From contig QGVH01000008.1 in NCBI GenBank assembly GCA_003242735.1, positions 1 through 64,000 on the forward strand: 64,000 nucleotides of DNA, written 5' to 3'. The position numbers and the translations under genes are program-made. Below the pieces are notes generated by a model. That model searched no databases. It was given only the letters and a program-made list of their open reading frames with translations, and had not been told where the DNA came from. Within the stretch, counting starts at the first letter, position 1. Every line of letters begins with the position of its first letter. Below, one piece after another: positions 30,979-40,079 of this stretch. Origin of the DNA: a bacterium. Lineage in GTDB: Bacteria > Gemmatimonadota > Gemmatimonadetes > Longimicrobiales > RSA9.

Positions 30979-32778
30979 GTGCGCCTAGATCGGATTCGCA
31001 ACTTCTGCATCATCGCCCACATCGACCACGGCAAGTCCACGCTCGCCGATCGCCTGCTCGAGCGGACCGGCACGCTGGCCCAGCGCGAAATGAAGGACCA
31101 GGTGCTCGACACCAACGAGCTCGAGCGGGAGCGCGGCATCACCATCAAGCTGCACCCGGTGCGCATGCAGTACCGCGCCGCAGACGGCGAGGTGTACGAG
31201 CTGAACCTGATCGACACGCCGGGGCACGTGGACTTCACGTACGAGGTCTCGCGCTCGCTCGCGGCGTGCGAGGGAGCGGTGCTGGTGGTGGACGCGAGCC
31301 AGGGCGTCCAGGCACAGACGCTCTCGAACCTGTTCCTCGCCTTGGACGCGGGGCTCGAGATCATCCCGGTGCTGAACAAGATCGACCTACCGGGCGCGGA
31401 GCCGGAGCGGCGGCGTGCAGAGCTCGTGGACCTGCTGGGCGTGGACCCGGCGGACGTACTCCTGGTCTCGGCCAAGGAAGGCACGGGCATTGACGAGCTG
31501 CTGGAAACGATCGTGCGCCGCGTGCCGCCGCCGCAGGGCCGTCGGGATGCACCGCTGCGTGCGCTGATCTTCGACTCGACCTACGACAAGTACCAGGGCG
31601 CGGTCCCGTACGTGCGTGTCGTGGATGGCGTGCTGCGCCCCGGGATGCGTATCGCGTTCGGCGCCTCGGACGCCGTCTACGAGGTGGACGAGGTCGGCTA
31701 CATCCGGATCGACCGGGTGCCCCAGCCGGAGCTCGGGCCGGGTCAGGTCGGCTACGTGCTGGCCGGGATCAAGCGCGTCTCGGACACCAAGGTCGGCGAC
31801 ACGATCCTCGATGCGGACAACCGCGCGGCGGAGCTTCTGCCGGGCTACCGTGAGGTCAAGCCGATGGTGTTCAGCGGGCTCTACCCCACGGACTCCGAGC
31901 AGTACGAGGAGCTCCGGGACGCGCTCGAGAAGCTCAAGCTGAGCGACGCGAGCCTCTTCTACGAGCCGGAGACGTCCACGGCGCTCGGCTTCGGCTTCCG
32001 TTGCGGCTTCCTCGGGCTGCTGCACATGGAGATCGTGCAGGAGCGGCTCGAGCGCGAGTTCTCGCTGAACCTGATCACCACGGTGCCCAACGTGGAGTAC
32101 CACGTGGTGCTCACGAACGGCGAGCGCATCGCAGTGGAGAACCCGTCGGCGATGCCGGACCGCAGCCGCATCGAGCGGATCGAGGAGCCGTACGTCCGCG
32201 CGCGCATCGTGTGCCCGGCGGAGTTCATTGGCAACGTCCAGAAGCTGTGCCACGAGCGGCGCGGCGAGTACCGGTCCATGACCTATCTGGACCCGACGCG
32301 CGTCGAGTTCATTTACGAGCTCCCGCTGGCCGAGATCGTCCTGGACTTCTATGACCGGCTGAAGGGGTCGACCAAGGGCTACGCGTCGCTGGACTGGGAG
32401 TTCCTGGAATACCGGCCGAACGACCTCGTCAAGCTGGACATGCTGATCAACGGCGACCCCGTGGACGCCTTCAGCGTGATCATCCACCGCGACAAGGCGT
32501 ACGAGTACGGCCGCGCGATGGCGGAGAAGCTGAAGGAGCTGATCCCGCGGCAGCTCTTCGAGGTCGCGATCCAGGCGGCGATCGGCAGCAGGGTGATCGC
32601 GCGGGAGACGATCAAGCCGTTGCGGAAGAACGTGACGGCGAAGTGCTACGGCGGCGACATCACCCGCAAGCGCAAGCTGCTCGAGAAGCAGAAGGAAGGG
32701 AAGCGGCGGATGAAGCAGGTGGGGACGGTGGAGATCCCGCAGGAGGCGTTCCTGGCGGTGCTCCAGGTGGGCGACTGA
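30979..32778 (+). CDS. lepA: Elongation factor 4 (translation back-translocase LepA)
   Basis: A ribosome-associated GTPase. The 599-residue product is the standard EF-4 size. GTPase motifs are AHIDHGKST (P-loop, about residues 12-20), the switch region [17 protein letters not shown] and NKID. Domains II-IV are followed by the LepA-specific C-terminal domain ([20 protein letters not shown] with [20 protein letters not shown]). The GTG at 30979 fits the family N-terminus but has a weak ribosome site. A short upstream ORF has the better one. The GT2 gene starts 2 nt after the stop. Confidence 0.97.
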   Translation: MRLDRIRNFCIIAHIDHGKSTLADRLLERTGTLAQREMKDQVLDTNELERERGITIKLHPVRMQYRAADGEVYELNLIDTPGHVDFTYEVSRSLAACEGAVLVVDASQGVQAQTLSNLFLALDAGLEIIPVLNKIDLPGAEPERRRAELVDLLGVDPADVLLVSAKEGTGIDELLETIVRRVPPPQGRRDAPLRALIFDSTYDKYQGAVPYVRVVDGVLRPGMRIAFGASDAVYEVDEVGYIRIDRVPQPELGPGQVGYVLAGIKRVSDTKVGDTILDADNRAAELLPGYREVKPMVFSGLYPTDSEQYEELRDALEKLKLSDASLFYEPETSTALGFGFRCGFLGLLHMEIVQERLEREFSLNLITTVPNVEYHVVLTNGERIAVENPSAMPDRSRIERIEEPYVRARIVCPAEFIGNVQKLCHERRGEYRSMTYLDPTRVEFIYELPLAEIVLDFYDRLKGSTKGYASLDWEFLEYRPNDLVKLDMLINGDPVDAFSVIIHRDKAYEYGRAMAEKLKELIPRQLFEVAIQAAIGSRVIARETIKPLRKNVTAKCYGGDITRKRKLLEKQKEGKRRMKQVGTVEIPQEAFLAVLQVGD

Positions 32779-32780
32779 CC

Positions 32781-33614
32781 ATGGAGATCGCCGTCATCCT
32801 GGCCACCTACAACTGGCCGCGCGCGCTCGAGCTGGTGCTGTGGGGGTACGCGACGCAGACGTACCGGGACTTCCAGGTCGTCATCGCGGATGACGGCTCC
32901 GGTCCGGAGACGCGTGAATTGATCGAGCGGATGCGCGCCGAGACCGGACTGGACATCGTCCACGTCTGGCACGAGGATCGAGGCTTCCGCAAGAGCGAGA
33001 TCCTCAACCGCGCGATCCTCGCCACGGACCGGGAGTACCTCATTTTCTCGGACGGAGACACCATCCCGCGCCGCGACTTCGTGCAGGTGCACGCCGAGCT
33101 CGCGGAGCCCGGATGCTTCCTGGCGGGCGGCTACGTGAAGCTGCCGCCCGATGTGAGTGAGCGCATCACGGTGGCGGACGTTCAGGCCGGCCGCGCGACG
33201 GATCTACGGTGGCTGCGTGCGCAGGGGTTCCGCCCCGGCCGCCACGCGCTCCGGTTCACCACGTTCCGGCCGTGGGCGACCCTGCTCGACCGCCTCACGC
33301 CCACGCCGCCGCGCTGGCGCGGCAACAACTCCTCGACCTGGCGCGAGCACCTGCTGGCCGTCAACGGCTTCGACATGGAGATGGGCTACGGTGGGCAGGA
33401 CGCGGCGCTCGGGGACCGACTGGAGAACCTCGGGATCCGGCCCAAGCGGATCCGCTACCGCACGCTGGCGGTCCACCTCCATCACGAGCGGCCGTGGCGC
33501 GACCCGGAGGGGGTGCGCCGCAACGACGAGATCCGGCGTCGGATCCGGGAGAACCGCGAGACGCGCGCGCGGCTCGGGATCGCGGAGCTGGAGCCGCTAC
33601 CGGCGGCGCGGTGA
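32781..33614 (+). CDS. Family 2 glycosyltransferase (paralogue of 36201-37034)
   Basis: A cytoplasmic GT-A glycosyltransferase of 277 residues. The N-terminus IAVILATYNWPRALELVLWG and IADDGSGPETRELIE give the nucleotide-binding fold. FSDGDTIPR is the DxD-type metal site (about residues 92-94). RGNNSSTWREHLLAVNGFD and EMGYGGQDAALGDRLENLGI match the galactosyltransferase-like C-terminal region. The donor and acceptor are unknown. It begins 2 nt after lepA and is probably co-transcribed with it. Its closest visible relative is the gene at 36201, which has exactly the same length. Confidence 0.9.
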   Translation: MEIAVILATYNWPRALELVLWGYATQTYRDFQVVIADDGSGPETRELIERMRAETGLDIVHVWHEDRGFRKSEILNRAILATDREYLIFSDGDTIPRRDFVQVHAELAEPGCFLAGGYVKLPPDVSERITVADVQAGRATDLRWLRAQGFRPGRHALRFTTFRPWATLLDRLTPTPPRWRGNNSSTWREHLLAVNGFDMEMGYGGQDAALGDRLENLGIRPKRIRYRTLAVHLHHERPWRDPEGVRRNDEIRRRIRENRETRARLGIAELEPLPAAR

Positions 33615-33636
33615 GCCTCGGACGCCGGGCGGACGC

Positions 33637-34782
33637 TCACGCGCCGGCGGCCCGGAGGACGTCGTCGTAGATCTCCTCCAACAGTGCGGTCTGGCGGCGG
33701 AGGTCGAAGCGCTCCACCGCGTGGGCGCGGGCGACGGTGGAGAAGCGTGCGCGCAGCTCGTCGTCGGTGAGGAGCGCCACCAGCCGTTCGGCCAGCGTGG
33801 CTTCATCGCCCGGCGGCACGATCCAGCCCGTTTCCCCATCGATGATGCCTTCGGCGCTGCCGCCCGAGGGGAAGGCGACGACGGGCAGGCCCGCTGCCTG
33901 CGCTTCGAGGATGGTGATCGGAAGCCCCTCGGCGTTGCCGGTCGGCGTGACCACGCTGGGCGCGCACAGGACGGCGGAGCGCTGCATCCAGGCGCGCACC
34001 TCGTCCGGCGTCTGCACGCCGACGAAGCGGCAGCGGGCGCCGAGGCGCGCGGCCTCGGCCTCGTGCCGCGGGCGGAGCGGCCCGTCGCCCACCACGACGA
34101 GCTCGGCCTCCGGCACCGCCTGCTGCACCCGCGGCATCGCCCGCAGCAGGTGGGTGAGCCCCTTCTTTGCCACCAGCCGTCCGACGAATAGGATCTGCGC
34201 GTTCGCGCGCTGGGCGGGGTCGCCCGGCGTGAAGCGGCGGGTGTCCACGCCGATGTGGTGCACGATGATGCGGTCCTCCGGGCAGCCGGCCTCCTGCAGG
34301 CGCGCGGCAATGAACTCCGAGACGGCGATCACCCGGTGTGCGGCGCGGAACACGCGCTGGCGGCGCCAGCGGTCGAGCGCGTTCCGCGGCCGGGTGGCGA
34401 TGTCCATCCCGTGGTACGTCACGACGAGCGGCACACCCAGCGCGCGCGCGATGGGGATGGCGTCCAGCGCGTTGGTGCCGAAATGCGCGTGCAGCAGTGC
34501 GGGGCGGTGGGCGGCCAGCGCACGCCGCCACCGCGGGGGCGTCCGACGCAGAGCTTTGATCGCGGCCTTGCCGAGCCCCTCGCTGAAGGTGTGATCCGCG
34601 AGCAGCACCCGCTCGTGCCCGGCGAGGTAATCGGGGCCGGCTTGCACCAGCCGATAGCCCACGAAAACGGGTCGGTAGCGCTGGAGCGCGCCGCCCTGCG
34701 CCGCGATGAACGTCTCGGACCAGGGCAGCAGCTCCTTGCGGAAGATCAGGACGGTCGGCCGGCCGGCGCCGTGGCTGCTCAT
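33637..34782 (-). CDS. Family 4 glycosyltransferase (GT-B)
   Basis: A GT-B glycosyltransferase of 381 residues, probably in surface polysaccharide synthesis. The N-terminal domain has LLHAHFGTNALDAIPIA and VTYHGMDI. The GT4 C-terminal domain begins ILFVGRLVAKKGLTHLLRAM and carries the EX7E-like donor site in GNAEGLPITILEAQAAGLPV. The gene's ATG overlaps the stop of the upstream shortened gene (ATGA). It is convergent with the GT2 gene at 32781. The sugar donor cannot be predicted. Confidence 0.93.
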   Translation of the reverse strand: MSSHGAGRPTVLIFRKELLPWSETFIAAQGGALQRYRPVFVGYRLVQAGPDYLAGHERVLLADHTFSEGLGKAAIKALRRTPPRWRRALAAHRPALLHAHFGTNALDAIPIARALGVPLVVTYHGMDIATRPRNALDRWRRQRVFRAAHRVIAVSEFIAARLQEAGCPEDRIIVHHIGVDTRRFTPGDPAQRANAQILFVGRLVAKKGLTHLLRAMPRVQQAVPEAELVVVGDGPLRPRHEAEAARLGARCRFVGVQTPDEVRAWMQRSAVLCAPSVVTPTGNAEGLPITILEAQAAGLPVVAFPSGGSAEGIIDGETGWIVPPGDEATLAERLVALLTDDELRARFSTVARAHAVERFDLRRQTALLEEIYDDVLRAAGA

Positions 34783-35531
34783 GCGGCCGGCTCCACCAGC
34801 GGGTTCTGGAACGGAGCGCCGGTCACGAGGCTGCGGATGCGGTGGTCGAGGGGGTGGTGTGCGAGGACCAACGCACGGCCGGCGGCGCGGACGCGATCCC
34901 GAGCCGCGTCGTCCGCCACGTAGCGCTCGATGCCGTAAGCGGGCCTGCCCATCCAGCCGGGCTCGCCGCCGACCGACTCCCGGCCGTTGCCCCAGGTGCG
35001 CACGCGGAAGCTGCGGGCCACGCGGCCTGGGAACGCCACGCGGTCCTCCTCACCCGTGGCGCCGATGAACGCGATGTCGCACGCGTACTCCGGGTGCGGC
35101 GCGGCCGGCCGGTCCACCATCGGCTCAACGCCATCGGGAAGGCACGAGGCGCGACGCGCGCCGACGGCCTCGAGCAGCGGCGCGTGGCCGCCCGCCGTGA
35201 GGAACGTGGTGTCCACGCAGGCGGCGCGCTCGAGCGTGGCAGGGTCCGGTGGGATGCGGAGGTCGCGGGACCACATGAGGGATGGGACGGCCGCGCACGG
35301 CTCGCGGGGGACATCCGCCGGGACCCCGATCGCCCTGGCGACGATCGAGCGGGCGGGCCCGAAAGCCTCGATGCGCGCCCGGACCCAGGCGCCGGCTCCC
35401 CGGCGGTCGAGCGCGCGGAACGCCCTGCGGTCGTCCACGAGGGTGGCGACGTGGCCGGCGCGGAGGAGGGCACGGTGGGTCCACCGTTCGCCGTCCCACC
35501 GACGGGAGCGGCCGATCACCGCGATGCCCAT
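34779..35531 (-). CDS. Shortened CgeB-like glycosyltransferase
   Basis: A 250-residue protein whose start (IAVIGRSRRWDGERWTHRAL) and middle (EYACDIAFIGATGEEDRVAF, RVRTWGNGRESVGG, WMGRPAYGIERYV) resemble CgeB-type GT-B glycosyltransferases. The usual C-terminal half, with the donor-binding segment that includes a conserved phenylalanine-glutamate-alanine stretch, is absent. The protein ends in IRSLVTGAPFQNPLVEPAA. It may be a truncated, non-catalytic or divergent enzyme. The ATG at 35531 is favoured; an in-frame ATG at 35582 would add 17 residues. It is translationally coupled to the GT4 gene. Confidence 0.6.
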   Translation of the reverse strand: MGIAVIGRSRRWDGERWTHRALLRAGHVATLVDDRRAFRALDRRGAGAWVRARIEAFGPARSIVARAIGVPADVPREPCAAVPSLMWSRDLRIPPDPATLERAACVDTTFLTAGGHAPLLEAVGARRASCLPDGVEPMVDRPAAPHPEYACDIAFIGATGEEDRVAFPGRVARSFRVRTWGNGRESVGGEPGWMGRPAYGIERYVADDAARDRVRAAGRALVLAHHPLDHRIRSLVTGAPFQNPLVEPAA

Positions 35532-35664
35532 GCGGCGGCCCCGGGCAGGGCCGGCGCCCGGGGGCCACCGGTCTTCCTCCATGCCTCGTGCTCGTGGTTC
35601 CGACCTCGGGTCCAGCATCGGCCCGGCAGGCGCCCGTGGTGGCGCGCCGCGGCCGGGCCGCGTT

Positions 35665-35692
35665 AGTATAATGCCGGCAACGTCCAAGGCAA
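35665..35692 (-). promoter_or_regulatory. Promoter of the CgeB-like/GT4 pair
   Basis: On the minus strand TTGCCT (35692-35687) and TATACT (35670-35665) are separated by 16 bp. The same AT patch contains a plus-strand TATAAT (35667-35672) without a -35. Confidence 0.5.
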
Positions 35693-35696
35693 GCGA

Positions 35697-36192
35697 CCCG
35701 ACGCGGGTCGCGCGTCGCGGCGCGGCCACGACGGGACACGATGCTTCGATGCCGTCGCAACCGGCCGTCGCGCTGGCAGGTCGCGCGGCGCGGCCGCGCG
35801 AACGTGCGGGTCGAGGCCGCCGCGGTCTCGCACGAGGCGGGAACGGGGCGGCTCGTGGCCTGCGCCGCCAGCGGCACGGCCGGCCCGGGGGTTCGGGGAC
35901 GGTGGACGTGCGTACGATGCGGCGGGACGACTCTGTCGATGCGGACGGGCCAATGCCCGATGTGAGGAAGGACGACATCGAACGGGCCGAGCTCGCGGGC
36001 TCGCGAGGCGCCGCGGGCGTGTTGCGTCGTGCGCGGCCCGCCATCCTGCTCTCCACGCACGGTGCCCCGGTGCGCCGGGCGTGCAATGCTCTGCCGCGGG
36101 AGCACGGGTACGAGCCGACGCCGGTTCTCGGAGGCGAAGAGGAGCGTGCGCCCGGGCTCCTCCGCCTGCCGGCGGGCACGGCCCGGACCTGA
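35697..36192 (+). pseudogene. Remnant of an FkbM-family methyltransferase (frameshifted, N-terminally truncated)
   Basis: Two reading frames carry consecutive pieces of an FkbM methyltransferase C-terminal half. Frame one (about 35699-35890) reads RCRRNRPSRWQVARR and VRVEAAAVSHEAGTGRLV. Frame two (about 35890-36192) reads VDVRTMRRDDSVDADGPMPD, then DIERAELAGSRGAAGVLRRA, RPAILLSTHG and the stop at 36190. In family members these pieces form one continuous chain, with D-I-E-G-A-E-L as the typical motif. The SAM-binding N-terminus is not found upstream. It ends 8 nt before the second GT2 gene. Apart from it and the promoter at 35665-35692, the stretch 35532-36200 shows no gene. Confidence 0.62.
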
Positions 36193-36200
36193 AGGCCCTC

Positions 36201-37034
36201 ATGCGGTTCTCCGTCATCATTACGACGTACAACCAGCCCAGGTACCTGGAGCTGGTGCTCTACGGCTACTCGGTGCAGACGCGCCGGGACTTCGAGATCG
36301 TCATCGCGGACGACGGGTCGGGGCCGGAGACCGCGGAGGTGATCGAGCGGGCTCGGCGTGAGCTCGGGCTCGACATCCGGCACGTGTGGCACGAGGATCG
36401 AGGGTTCCGCAAGTGCGAGATTCTCAACCGCGCGATCCTCGCGGCGTCGGGCGACTACCTGCTGTTCACGGATGGCGACTGCGTCCCGCGCAAGGACCTG
36501 GTCGAGACGCACATGCGGCTGGCAGCGCCCGGTCGCTTCATCGCCGGCGGCTACCTGAAGCTGCCGCCGGAAGTCTCACGGGCGGTGGATGAGGAGGCGA
36601 TCCGGACCGGCGCCGTCACGGACCTGCGCTGGCTCCGGGCGCGGGGCTGGCGACCCGGCCGGCGCGCGCTGCGGTTGGTGCGGTCTCACCGGCTCGGCGC
36701 GCTGTTCGATCTGCTGACGCCGACGCGGGCGGTTTTCCAGGGCAACAACGCATCGACCTGGCGCGCCGCGATCGAGGCGGTGAACGGATTCGAGCAAGAG
36801 ATGGGCTACGGCGGGCTCGACCGCGGGATCGGGTACCGGCTCGAGAACTACGGGATCAAGGGTGTACAGGCCCGGCACCGCGCCGTGTGCATGCACCTGC
36901 ACCACGAGCGACCCTATCGGGATGAGGCGGTGATCCGCCGGAACCGTGAGATCCTTGCCCGGATCCGGCGGACGGGGGAGACGCGCGCGCGGCGCGGGCT
37001 GGATGAGTTGAGGGCGAGCATCGCGGAACGGTGA
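36201..37034 (+). CDS. Family 2 glycosyltransferase (paralogue of 32781-33614)
   Basis: A GT-A glycosyltransferase of 277 residues, collinear with the gene at 32781. It has FSVIITTYNQPRYLELVLYG, IADDGSGPETAEVIER, HVWHEDRGFRKCEILNRAIL, metal site FTDGDCVPRKD, QGNNASTWRAAIEAVNGFEQ and EMGYGGLDRGIGYRLENYGI. GAAGG lies 6 nt before the ATG. Its stop overlaps a GTG of the ROK kinase region, although the kinase more likely starts 33 nt later. It probably heads the unit GT2-ROK-PfkB-ATPase-STAS. Confidence 0.9.
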   Translation: MRFSVIITTYNQPRYLELVLYGYSVQTRRDFEIVIADDGSGPETAEVIERARRELGLDIRHVWHEDRGFRKCEILNRAILAASGDYLLFTDGDCVPRKDLVETHMRLAAPGRFIAGGYLKLPPEVSRAVDEEAIRTGAVTDLRWLRARGWRPGRRALRLVRSHRLGALFDLLTPTRAVFQGNNASTWRAAIEAVNGFEQEMGYGGLDRGIGYRLENYGIKGVQARHRAVCMHLHHERPYRDEAVIRRNREILARIRRTGETRARRGLDELRASIAER

Positions 37035-37063
37035 GCGACGCCGCCCGAGGAGAGGGAGGAACC

Positions 37064-38068
37064 ATGGATCGAGCCCCGGATGGCAAGCGCTGGATCATCG
37101 GCGTGGACCTGGGTGGAACGAACATCGTCGTGGGTGTGCTGCCGTTCTCCGGCGGCGAGGTGCTGGCGTTGCGGACCGCGCCGACGGAAGCGGCACGAGG
37201 CGCCAAGTTCGTCGTGGACCGGATCACGTCGATGATCGAGGAGGCGATCGCGGAGGTCATAGCGCAGTACGGCGGCTCGCGCGAGGACTTCTGCGGCGTC
37301 GGGATCGGATCGCCCGGACCTCTGGACCGCAAGTCGGGAGTGGTGATCAACACGCCGAACCTGGGCTGGCGCAACTTCCCGCTGCGGGACCTGATCTCCA
37401 ACGCGGTGGGGCTGCCGGCCACGCTGGACAACGATGCGAACTGCGCCACTTACGGCGAGTGGTGGTTGGGCGCGGGGCGGGGCGTGAACACGCTCGTCGG
37501 CCTCACGCTCGGGACGGGGATCGGCGGCGGCATCGTGTTGAACGGGGAGATCTACCACGGCGTGAGCGACGCGGCGGGCGAGATCGGCCACATGACCATC
37601 GACTCGACCGGCCGCAAGTGCAAGTGCGGCAACTACGGCTGCCTCGAAGCGTACGCCTCCGGTCCGGCCATTGCGCTGCGTGCGATCGAGGGGATCGAGG
37701 CGGGCGCGGAGACGATGCTGCCCGACCTGGTCAACGGCCGGCTCGAGGACATCACCGCGGCGACGGTCTACGAGGCCGTGGTGCTCGGTGACCCGTATGC
37801 CAACGAGGTGATGAAGGAGACCGCCAAGTTCCTCGGCGCCGGCGTCGCGAACATCATCAACATCCTGAACCCGGAGATGGTGGTGATCGCCGGGGGCGTG
37901 ACCCGTGCGGGCGACCACCTCTTCGTCCCGCTGCGCGCCGAGGTGCGCCGGCGCGCGTTCCGGAGCGCGGAGGCGGCGTGCCAGATCGTGTCCGGCCAGT
38001 TGCCGGGCACCGCGGGCGTGATCGGCGCGGCGGGGGTATTCAAGCGCGAGGTATACGGGAAGATCTGA
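37064..38068 (+). CDS. ROK family sugar kinase (glucokinase-like)
   Basis: Phosphorylates a hexose, probably glucose, in the cytoplasm. The 334-residue product has the ATP-binding DLGGTNIVVGV (about residues 14-24), VGIGSPGPLD, DNDANCATYGEW with the catalytic Asp, LTLGTGIGGGIV, and the ROK zinc site GHMTIDSTGRKCKCGNYGCL with CxCGxxGC. No DNA-binding domain precedes it, so it is an enzyme and not a ROK repressor. The ATG at 37064 follows GGGAGG. A GTG at 37031 overlapping the previous stop is the alternative. Confidence 0.93.
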   Translation: MDRAPDGKRWIIGVDLGGTNIVVGVLPFSGGEVLALRTAPTEAARGAKFVVDRITSMIEEAIAEVIAQYGGSREDFCGVGIGSPGPLDRKSGVVINTPNLGWRNFPLRDLISNAVGLPATLDNDANCATYGEWWLGAGRGVNTLVGLTLGTGIGGGIVLNGEIYHGVSDAAGEIGHMTIDSTGRKCKCGNYGCLEAYASGPAIALRAIEGIEAGAETMLPDLVNGRLEDITAATVYEAVVLGDPYANEVMKETAKFLGAGVANIINILNPEMVVIAGGVTRAGDHLFVPLRAEVRRRAFRSAEAACQIVSGQLPGTAGVIGAAGVFKREVYGKI

Positions 38069-38145
38069 CGCGCGGTGGGGCACGGCCCGGGTCGGGGCCC
38101 CGGCCGCGTCCGCAGCGGCGCGCGAGGAGTGAGCACGGCAGAGTC

Positions 38146-39132
38146 ATGCCTCGGCTGGGCGTGATCGGCACGATGGTGTGGGATCGGATCTACGCGCGCG
38201 ACGGTCGCGCGGCGCCGGTCGAGGAGTGGGGGGGCATCTCGTACGCCCTCGCCGCGCTCGCCGCCGCACGGCCGGATGGCTGGACGGTCGTGCCGATCAT
38301 CAAGATCGGACAGGATCTCGAGGAGCAGGCGTGGCGGTTCCTGCGCACGTTGCCGGGCTTCGACCTGGAGCACGGGATCCGGGTGGTGCCGGAACCCAAC
38401 AACCGGGTCGAGCTGCGGTACCAGGACCGCGAGCGGCGCACCGAGCGGTTGTCGGGCGGCGTGCCGCCGTGGACCTTCAACGAGCTCGCGCCGCTCCTCG
38501 AGGGGCTGGACGCGTTATACATCAACTTCATCTCTGGCTTCGAGCTCGACCTCGAGACGGCGAGGCGCGTGCGGCTCGCCTTCCGCGGCCCGATCTACGC
38601 CGATCTGCACTCGTTGCTGCTCGCGGTGGACCCGGCGGGGTACCGCGTGCCGCAGCCGCTGGCCGCGTGGCGCGATTGGCTGCGTTGCTTCGACATCGCG
38701 CAGGTCAACGAGATGGAGCTGGAGTTGCTCGCGCACGCGTGGGGCGACCCGTGGCGCTTCGCGGCGGAAGTCGTCGGCGAAGACCTGCGTCTCCTGCTCG
38801 TCACGCTGGGCGATCGCGGCGCGGCGTATGTCGCCTCGCCTTCGTTCCGTCCGCAGCCGCTGAGCTGGTACGGGCCCGGCCTGGCGCCCCAGCGCCCGCT
38901 CGCCGCGCCGGGCGCCGTCCGCAGCGAGCGCGTGGCGCAGGTCGGCGGGGCCCGGGAGGGCGACCCCACGGGCTGCGGCGATGTCTGGGGCGCGACCTGC
39001 TTCCTGGGCCTGCTCGCAGGGCTGTCGCTCGAGGAGGCGATCGCCGCGGCGAACGCCGCTGCCGCGCGCAACGTCGAGCACCGCGGCGCCACGGGACTCC
39101 ACCTCTTCCTGCAGGGACGGATCGCAACGTGA
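38146..39132 (+). CDS. PfkB-family carbohydrate/nucleoside kinase
   Basis: A 328-residue ribokinase-fold kinase. It starts LGVIGTMVWDRIYARDG and has the substrate-side GGISYALAALAAARP in place of the usual Gly-Gly-x-x-N. The C-terminal PfkB signature is DPTGCGDVWGATCF (about residues 275-288), where Cys replaces the usual Ala but the catalytic Asp is kept. Substrate is unknown. The next gene's GTG overlaps its stop (GTGA), showing tight coupling to the STAS-ATPase gene. Confidence 0.85.
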   Translation: MPRLGVIGTMVWDRIYARDGRAAPVEEWGGISYALAALAAARPDGWTVVPIIKIGQDLEEQAWRFLRTLPGFDLEHGIRVVPEPNNRVELRYQDRERRTERLSGGVPPWTFNELAPLLEGLDALYINFISGFELDLETARRVRLAFRGPIYADLHSLLLAVDPAGYRVPQPLAAWRDWLRCFDIAQVNEMELELLAHAWGDPWRFAAEVVGEDLRLLLVTLGDRGAAYVASPSFRPQPLSWYGPGLAPQRPLAAPGAVRSERVAQVGGAREGDPTGCGDVWGATCFLGLLAGLSLEEAIAAANAAAARNVEHRGATGLHLFLQGRIAT

Positions 39133-40079
39133 ATCTGATCGAGGTACCACGGGAGCTGGATGAGCGCGGTTTCGACACGCTCGTCAACGCGCTGGTGGCC
39201 AGCGGCGGCGGTCGCGTGCTCGTGGACGCGAGACGGACGCGGTGGCTCGACCCCTATGGCATGCTGGGGCTACTCGCCGTCGGGAGCGTCGCGGGCCGCT
39301 CGGGCGAGCGACCGCTCCTCCAGCTCCCGGCTGCCGCCGAGGTGCAGAGCTACCTGGACCGCATGGGCTTCCTGGACCAGGCGGCGGAGATCTACGAGCT
39401 GCACGGGGCGCTGCGGCGGGGGCGGGGCGCACGCGGCCTGGAGAAGGGCTCGGAGGTCCTGCTCGAGATCACCCCGGTGCGCTCGCACGCGGATGTCCAC
39501 CAGGTGGTGGACCGGGTGCACGAGCGAGCGACCGTCCTGCTCGCTGGACAGCTCGGCTATCCGCGTTCGGAGGCCATGCAGTTCAGCGTGATCCTGTCCG
39601 AGGTCTGCCAGAACATCATCGAGCACGCCGGCGCGGATGGTTGGGTCGCCGCACAGACGTACAGCAAGACGCGGCAGCTCGACCGCCGCGTGGTCCGCAT
39701 TGCCGTCATGGACGTCGGGATGGGCTTCAAGGCCTCGCTGGCCAGCACCCACGCCACGCGGTACGGCGACCGGTGGAGCGATGCCACCGCGCTCGAGGCT
39801 GCGTTCATCCACGGGCTCACACGCTTCCACGACCCCGGCCGCGGTCAAGGGCTCCAGCAGATCCGCCGCAACGTCGGGCGCTGGGGCGGCAAGGTATCCA
39901 TCCGCAGCGGCACGGCGCGCATCGCGGACGTCCCGGACTACGACGACGCGCCGCCGCTCGAGGAGAACCTGCCGCCGTTCCCCGGCGCCCAGATCTTCAT
40001 CGAGCTGCCGGCGCGCGTGGCGCCGGCGGGAACCCCCGCGGCCGCCGGCTCGATCCAGCGGCGGGGAGGCGCGCGATGA
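39129..40079 (+). CDS. STAS-like domain plus GHKL ATPase regulatory protein
   Basis: A 316-residue cytoplasmic protein. Residues 1-95 look like a STAS-type domain (GGGRVLVDARRTRWLDPYGM, LLAVGSVAGRSGERPLLQLP, YLDRMGF). Residues 130-290 are a GHKL ATPase of the anti-sigma-kinase type: N-box LSEVCQNIIEHAG (about 155-167), G1 VMDVGMGFKASL, G2 GRGQGLQQIRRNVGRWGG. A Pro/Ala tail follows. The fused order of antagonist-like and kinase-like domains suggests a partner-switch regulator. It is coupled to the PfkB gene (GTGA) and to the next gene (ATGA). Confidence 0.82.
   Translation: MNLIEVPRELDERGFDTLVNALVASGGGRVLVDARRTRWLDPYGMLGLLAVGSVAGRSGERPLLQLPAAAEVQSYLDRMGFLDQAAEIYELHGALRRGRGARGLEKGSEVLLEITPVRSHADVHQVVDRVHERATVLLAGQLGYPRSEAMQFSVILSEVCQNIIEHAGADGWVAAQTYSKTRQLDRRVVRIAVMDVGMGFKASLASTHATRYGDRWSDATALEAAFIHGLTRFHDPGRGQGLQQIRRNVGRWGGKVSIRSGTARIADVPDYDDAPPLEENLPPFPGAQIFIELPARVAPAGTPAAAGSIQRRGGAR

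Noticed and set aside
35667..35672. Perfect plus-strand TATAAT as a promoter for the region before the GT2 gene
   Set aside because: No -35 is present at the proper distance, and it would drive only the pseudogene. The overlapping minus-strand promoter is better supported.
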